This document shows positions 6,930 through 10,000 of a DNA stretch of 10,000 nt, in pieces. The translations under genes and the position numbers were made by a program. Origin of the DNA: Zymomonas sp. (GTDB lineage Bacteria > Pseudomonadota > Alphaproteobacteria > Sphingomonadales > Sphingomonadaceae); assembly GCF_020216885.1 (NCBI RefSeq), contig NZ_JAIWON010000047.1, positions 1 through 10,000 on the forward strand, written 5' to 3'. The notes under the pieces are model-generated. The model was not told the origin of the DNA. It was given only the letters and a program-made list of their open reading frames with translations, and searched no databases. Numbering within the stretch: position 1 is the first letter of the stretch; every line of letters begins with the position of its first letter.

Positions 6930-7322
6930 GTGTCGGTGACTGATAAGAATGACTTGAATATCGGAACAAGCCTTCAACAGATGCAGTATATTGCTGATTT
7001 TCTTCAGAAATGGTGTGCCGAAAAACAGGCAAGGCAAGCGCTCGACATGCCGAATGGGCAACAATATGAGCCTTATCAAATGGAAATCTTTTCCAACGAT
7101 CAGGTGAACGCGCTCAATCAAGCCTATCAAAAGGCTTCGGATCTATTGGCTTACCAACTCAAAATATTGCTAGATGAATGTCTTAATATGGCACAAGCGG
7201 GGATAGAGGTGCTTATAAAAGCCCGCCAAGCCGGTGCGTCTCCGGCTTTAGCTGCCGGAAGTTTGGCTTCCGCCATAGAAAGAGATCTGAAAAGAATGCA
7301 ATCTTTGCTGCTTTCTAAATAA
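6930..7322 (+). CDS. Helical protein of unknown function, 130 residues
   Basis: I do not recognise this protein. The start is GTG 6930, chosen because AGGA (6917-6920) lies 9 bases upstream; a second in-frame GTG at 6936 is less well placed. Composition predicts an almost entirely alpha-helical, soluble protein: helices at about 12-38, 57-102 and 104-128, with a turn at MPNGQQYEP (40-48) and an Ala-rich GASPALAAGSLASA stretch (102-115). There is no signal peptide or transmembrane segment. Cys29 and Cys84 are the only cysteines. The Gln/Ala-rich amphipathic helices and short length recall phasin-like or small coiled-coil proteins, but no diagnostic motif supports that. It sits alone between the mannitol dehydrogenase terminator and the tRNA-Pro gene, 54 bases before the latter. 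Coding is supported by the ribosome site and plausible composition. Confidence 0.7.
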   Translation: MSVTDKNDLNIGTSLQQMQYIADFLQKWCAEKQARQALDMPNGQQYEPYQMEIFSNDQVNALNQAYQKASDLLAYQLKILLDECLNMAQAGIEVLIKARQAGASPALAAGSLASAIERDLKRMQSLLLSK

Positions 7323-7376
7323 TATTATGCTTTTGTGATTGACTATCATCGAAAATTCATTAAGGAAGACAGCGAT

Positions 7377-7455
<79 letters not shown>

Positions 7456-7487
7456 CCTTTCTATTAAAATCTTTTTTCAAATCAGCC

Positions 7488-7521
7488 TCTGATCGCTTCA
7501 GAAAAAAGATACTTTTTTTTT
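7488..7521 (+). terminator. Possible termination region after the tRNA
   Basis: TCTGA/TCAGA (7488-7492/7498-7502) form a short stem. A run of nine T follows at 7513-7521, separated by aaaaaagatac, whose A run can also pair with the T run. The T tract fits the end of the tRNA transcript, but the spacing is poor for a classical terminator. Confidence 0.35.
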
Positions 7522-7526
7522 AAAAT

Positions 7527-8588
7527 TTAATTGGCAATTCTGACGGCATAGATTTGACGTTCTGCTAAAATTTTTCTCAAACTATGCGCGCCCCCTAAAT
7601 GTCCGGCACCCACCGCCATAAAGACCGTTCCCGGTGTTTTTAGCCTATTTTCAATCCAATCAGCCCATCTTCTATTCCGGTTTTCTAAAAGAATCGTCTG
7701 CAAATGCGGAATTTGGCTTAAATTCTGGTTTACAATATTAGCAAGGCGATCTTCATCACCACTTGCCCATGCTTTTATCAACAACCGGATGATAAAAGAG
7801 CTTTGCTCGTCTTCTTCAAGGCTGGATTGCAGAAAAGATATCTGATCGGCAGGCGATAAATTGGACAGGAAAGAAAGTTGTTGTTTAAAATCTTCTAATT
7901 CACCGATATTTTTGGCTTCACTTTGCGCCTGCGCAATAAGGACAGGCTCTACACCCGCCATCGTTTTGATCCCGCTTTTTTGATAATGTAGCAGTGTCAA
8001 AGTCACTGCGACAAACCAAGGTGAAAAACGATCCATACTATTTTTTGCCATATGGAAATGCGTCAACTCTGCTTGAACACGCCGGTTCAAAGCAGGCGGC
8101 AGCCTTTTTTCAAGCGGTAAACCTGATTTGTCAGTTGCCAATTCTGAAACAATCGCCTGCACTTGATCTGCTGGCGGTGCTTTCGTTTCGATAACCAATT
8201 CAGAAGATTGTTCAAAAGCATCACGAATATGGTTCTTGAACCAGCTATATCGTGGATCAAGCATATGAATCGTTCCGAAAAGGTAAATCGTCGTATTATT
8301 TTTGTGGATCATCCACAGGGCTGGATGCGCATCAACAACCATAGAAGATGTCGCCGCCGCTGGCGTATTCTCTGGGATATTATTATTAGCGGGTTCCGGT
8401 GCTATTTTCTTCTTTGAAGTGATAGTGGTCTTTTGGGGTTTTACCGTTTTTTTACCGGATATTTTAACCGGTGATGTTTTTTTGACCCGACTAACCGCCG
8501 CTGTTTTTAAAGGGTGAGGGTGGGTATGTGCCGAAGAGGCTAACAGGGCGGATACTATCCCGATACACGATATTACCGGTGCGATCAT
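7527..8588 (-). CDS. Secreted TraB/GumN (TIKI-like) family protein
   Basis: A 353-residue member of the TraB/PrgY/GumN family (Pfam PF01963), which includes the animal TIKI metalloproteases; the bacterial role is largely unknown. Family landmarks are the first GxxH motif, GTIH (105-108, His108) in YLFGTIHML; acidic residues Glu130 and Glu134 in SELVIE; GVEP (212-215); the ENRNRRW segment (302-308); and the second GxxH, GAGH (327-330, His330) in FMAVGAGHLGG. Both histidine motifs are kept, so a metal-dependent activity is plausible. Residues 1-20 look like a signal peptide ending ASSA, though without basic residues at the start. A Lys/Pro/Thr-rich, low-complexity linker (about 27-82) follows and may reach through the cell wall layer. 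An excellent AGGAGA ribosome site lies 7 bases before ATG 8588, fixing the start. It diverges from glyQ and is transcribed alone. Confidence 0.88.
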   Translation of the reverse strand: MIAPVISCIGIVSALLASSAHTHPHPLKTAAVSRVKKTSPVKISGKKTVKPQKTTITSKKKIAPEPANNNIPENTPAAATSSMVVDAHPALWMIHKNNTTIYLFGTIHMLDPRYSWFKNHIRDAFEQSSELVIETKAPPADQVQAIVSELATDKSGLPLEKRLPPALNRRVQAELTHFHMAKNSMDRFSPWFVAVTLTLLHYQKSGIKTMAGVEPVLIAQAQSEAKNIGELEDFKQQLSFLSNLSPADQISFLQSSLEEDEQSSFIIRLLIKAWASGDEDRLANIVNQNLSQIPHLQTILLENRNRRWADWIENRLKTPGTVFMAVGAGHLGGAHSLRKILAERQIYAVRIAN

Positions 8589-8669
8589 ATTATCTTCTCC
8601 TGCTCTACTCTTTGGGTTTACTTCTTGCTTGCACCATCACCTATGACAAGGGGGATGACGATAATATTT

Positions 8670-8702
8670 GCGATTTTTAGGCTATTCTGCCTGATAAATC
8701 GC
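8670..8702 (+). ncRNA. Strong stem-loop 1 in the glyQ upstream region (possible small RNA or leader)
   Basis: GCGATTT (8670-8676) pairs with AAATCGC (8696-8702). After one bulged T (8695) the stem continues through T8677-A8694 and T8678-G8693 to AGGC/GCCT (8679-8682/8689-8692), closing a 6-base loop TATTCT. That gives 13 pairs in 33 bases, which is hard to attribute to chance. There is no T tract after it, so it looks like a structural domain and not a terminator. Confidence 0.45.
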
Positions 8703-8733
8703 TGAATGGGAAATGGGGAAGGGCTTATTTCAC

Positions 8734-8773
8734 TCTGTTTTTCTTTTGAGAAAGCAAGGAAAAACAGATTTTT
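8734..8773 (+). terminator. Terminator-like stem-loop 2 upstream of glyQ
   Basis: TCTGTTTTTC (8734-8743) and GAAAAACAGA (8759-8768) are perfect 10-bp arms with a 15-base loop, followed directly by five T (8769-8773). This is an intrinsic-terminator layout on the glyQ strand, although the stem is A/T-rich. It lies 145 bases before the glyQ start, and no rightward gene precedes it. It may end a small RNA or attenuate glyQ transcription. Confidence 0.5.
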
Positions 8774-8821
8774 AACGGAATAGGCTTCAATTCTGTCCGG
8801 TTACTGGTTAGAGCGTAAAAG

Positions 8822-8847
8822 TTCCGTTTTCTTATCGAAAAGAGGAA
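8822..8847 (+). promoter_or_regulatory. Stem-loop 3 in the glyQ leader
   Basis: TTCC (8822-8825) pairs with GGAA (8844-8847), and TTTTC (8827-8831) with GAAAA (8837-8841), around a ttatc loop with a small 1x2 internal loop. It makes nine pairs. It is downstream of the terminator-like hairpin and may be part of the glyQ 5' untranslated region. Confidence 0.3.
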
Positions 8848-8862
8848 TAACGTGTTCTTTCC

Positions 8863-8877
8863 GCCGGTATATCCGGC
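8863..8877 (+). promoter_or_regulatory. Stem-loop 4 in the glyQ leader
   Basis: GCCGG (8863-8867) and CCGGC (8873-8877) pair around tatat. The stem is short but all G/C. The mannitol dehydrogenase leader has a similar GCCGG-containing stem-loop (5089-5108), so this may be a recurring leader motif in the genome. Confidence 0.3.
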
Positions 8878-8891
8878 ACATATTTGTCCCT

Positions 8892-8906
8892 GTTACCATG
8901 GGTAAC
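8892..8906 (+). promoter_or_regulatory. Palindrome enclosing an unused ATG just before the glyQ ribosome site
   Basis: GTTACC (8892-8897) and GGTAAC (8901-8906) flank the ATG at 8898-8900, which is in frame with glyQ. The symmetry ends 4 bases before the GAGG ribosome site at 8911-8914. It could be an operator, or a small hairpin that hides the upstream ATG. Confidence 0.35.
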
Positions 8907-8918
8907 ATTCGAGGAAAA

Positions 8919-9791
8919 ATGCCAGATAGTCTGTCCTTCCAAGCCCTCATCCTGAAACTTCATGATTACTGGAGTCAGCAAGGATGCGTCATTTTACAAC
9001 CTTATGATATGGAAATGGGGGCGGGAACCTTTCATCCGGCCACCAGCCTGAAAGCTCTTGGGCCCAATCCATGGAAAGCGGCCTATGTGCAGCCCTGCCG
9101 CCGTCCGGCCGATGGGCGCTATGGGGAAAACCCAAACCGACTTTGCCATTATTATCAGTATCAGGTTATCTTGAAACCTTCGCCTGATAATATTCAGGCG
9201 CTTTATCTGGGTTCACTGGAAGCCATTGGTATTGATCTTAGCCGCCATGACATCCGCTTTGTCGAAGATGACTGGGAAAGCCCGACTTTAGGCGCATGGG
9301 GCTTAGGCTGGGAAGTCTGGTGCGATGGGATGGAGGTAACGCAGTTTACCTATTTCCAACAGATCGGTGGATTTGACTGTAAACCGGTTTCCGGCGAAAT
9401 TACCTACGGCCTTGAACGACTGGCTATGTATATACAGGGCGTTGATAACGTCTATGACCTGCGTTTTAATGATGCGGGCGTAAGCTATGGCGATGTTTTC
9501 CTTGAAAATGAACGCCAATTTTCAGCCTATAATTTTGAAGCGGCCAATACCGAAACGCTTTTCCGCTGGTTCAAAGAGGCTTCGCAAGAATGTAAAGCTC
9601 TGCTCGAACGCGATAAACCGTTGCCCTTACCTGCTTATGATCAGGCAATCAAAGCCAGTCATATCTTTAACCTGTTACAATCACGCGGCATGATTTCTGT
9701 CACTGAACGGCAAGCCTATATCGGGCGCGTGCGGGAATTGACCAAGGCTGTTGCGGCGGCATGGATGGCCTATAACGGATGGGAGGCATAA
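8919..9791 (+). CDS. glyQ: Glycyl-tRNA synthetase, alpha subunit
   Basis: The catalytic subunit of the bacterial alpha2-beta2 glycyl-tRNA synthetase, a class II enzyme that activates glycine with ATP in the cytoplasm for loading onto tRNA-Gly. From ATG 8919 it has 290 residues, close to the family norm (about 290-300). Highly conserved blocks are [17 protein letters not shown] (21-37), [18 protein letters not shown] (56-73), [20 protein letters not shown] (114-133), [10 protein letters not shown] (139-148) and the class II motif 3 region [13 protein letters not shown] (159-171). ATG 8919 is chosen because GAGGAAAA precedes it and the usual N-terminus [15 protein letters not shown] follows at once. 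The in-frame ATG 8898 has no ribosome site and would add seven unconserved residues. glyS begins 3 bases after the glyQ stop, forming an operon. A structured leader lies upstream. Confidence 0.97.
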   Translation: MPDSLSFQALILKLHDYWSQQGCVILQPYDMEMGAGTFHPATSLKALGPNPWKAAYVQPCRRPADGRYGENPNRLCHYYQYQVILKPSPDNIQALYLGSLEAIGIDLSRHDIRFVEDDWESPTLGAWGLGWEVWCDGMEVTQFTYFQQIGGFDCKPVSGEITYGLERLAMYIQGVDNVYDLRFNDAGVSYGDVFLENERQFSAYNFEAANTETLFRWFKEASQECKALLERDKPLPLPAYDQAIKASHIFNLLQSRGMISVTERQAYIGRVRELTKAVAAAWMAYNGWEA

Positions 9792-9794
9792 CCG

Positions 9795-10000
9795 ATGGCT
9801 GATTTTCTGCTTGAGCTCCGTTCCGAAGAAATTCCGGCCGGTTTGCAAAAAATGGCGGTTGAAAAACTGGCCGAACTTCTTTCTGCAAAATTGAAAGAAG
9901 CGGGTATCAACCCGACAAAAATCGAAAAATACGCAACGCCTCGCCGTATTGCTTTATTGATGCGGGATTTGCCAGAAAAAACTGAAGCCGTTCAGGAAGA
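9795..10000 (+). CDS. glyS: Glycyl-tRNA synthetase, beta subunit (5' part only)
   Basis: The tRNA-binding subunit that completes glycyl-tRNA synthetase with GlyQ. The first 68 codons are inside the window and the frame remains open to the end; family members are usually about 690 residues, so some nine tenths lie to the right. The N-terminus is typical: MADFLLELRSEEIPAG, then ATPRRIALL at residues 47-55. GGAGG at 9782-9786, inside the end of glyQ, is 8 bases before ATG 9795, which points to coupled translation of the two subunits. Confidence 0.96.
   Translation, partial: MADFLLELRSEEIPAGLQKMAVEKLAELLSAKLKEAGINPTKIEKYATPRRIALLMRDLPEKTEAVQE

Larger units (their letters stand above)
8589..8918. 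promoter_or_regulatory. 330-base divergent region with a chain of stem-loops (glyQ leader)
   Basis: No protein gene is seen between the TraB-family start and glyQ. The region must hold promoters for both. On the glyQ strand five inverted repeats occur in order: 8670-8702, 8734-8768 (followed by five T), 8822-8847, 8863-8877 and 8892-8906. The first two are strong and the last three weaker. Candidate -10-like sequences (for example TAATAT at 8662-8667) precede the first hairpin but lack a well-spaced -35. The layout could be a long glyQ leader with an attenuator, or a separate small RNA ending near 8773 followed by the glyQ promoter. Confidence 0.6.

Noticed and set aside
6840-7130. Leftward 96-codon frame opposite the orphan gene
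   Set aside because: No ribosome site and no recognisable features. It overlaps the start of the better supported rightward gene and crosses its promoter region.
8589-8918. T-box, glycine riboswitch or other known riboswitch ahead of glyQ
   Set aside because: I looked for a T-box consensus and for tandem glycine aptamer features and saw neither; only unassigned stem-loops can be supported.

Overview
The window reads as a stretch of chromosome from an alphaproteobacterium with moderate GC, most like Zymomonas mobilis. This assignment is an inference from gene content, the roughly 45% GC coding base composition and the style of the GlyQ/GlyS pair; no database search was possible. The genes are mostly single-gene units on alternating strands. 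The one clear operon is glyQ-glyS.

Left part (1-3347): a serine recombinase of the Hin/resolvase type runs leftward from 601. A 205-base gap with three small inverted repeats separates it from a rightward YdhP/AraJ-like major facilitator exporter (807-2000). Next comes a secreted protein of the NUP ('purine nucleoside permease') family (2155-3252). Its position after an exporter hints at nucleoside or sugar handling, but the two genes are 154 bases apart and need not be co-transcribed. A 12-bp perfect inverted repeat lies between this gene and the convergent photolyase gene.

Middle (3348-6760): a class I DNA photolyase (phrB-like, leftward) and a mannitol 2-dehydrogenase (rightward) diverge from a 426-base gap. 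The core of that gap, 4861-5040, is only about 11% G+C. The gap also holds a terminator-like stem-loop that overlaps an alternative pairing, and a further GC-rich stem-loop in the dehydrogenase leader. A good intrinsic terminator follows the dehydrogenase.

Right part (6761-10000): a 130-residue helical protein of unknown function is followed by a complete tRNA-Pro(TGG) gene with encoded CCA. A leftward secreted TraB/GumN-family protein comes next, then the rightward glyQ and glyS genes for the two subunits of glycyl-tRNA synthetase; glyS is cut by the window end. The 330 bases between the TraB-family gene and glyQ contain a chain of five stem-loops. One is followed by a T tract like an intrinsic terminator, so an attenuated leader or a small RNA is possible.

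Most genes are ordinary housekeeping or accessory metabolic genes. The least explained parts are the two structured intergenic regions (4758-5183 and 8589-8918), the orphan gene at 6930 and the recombinase at the left edge.
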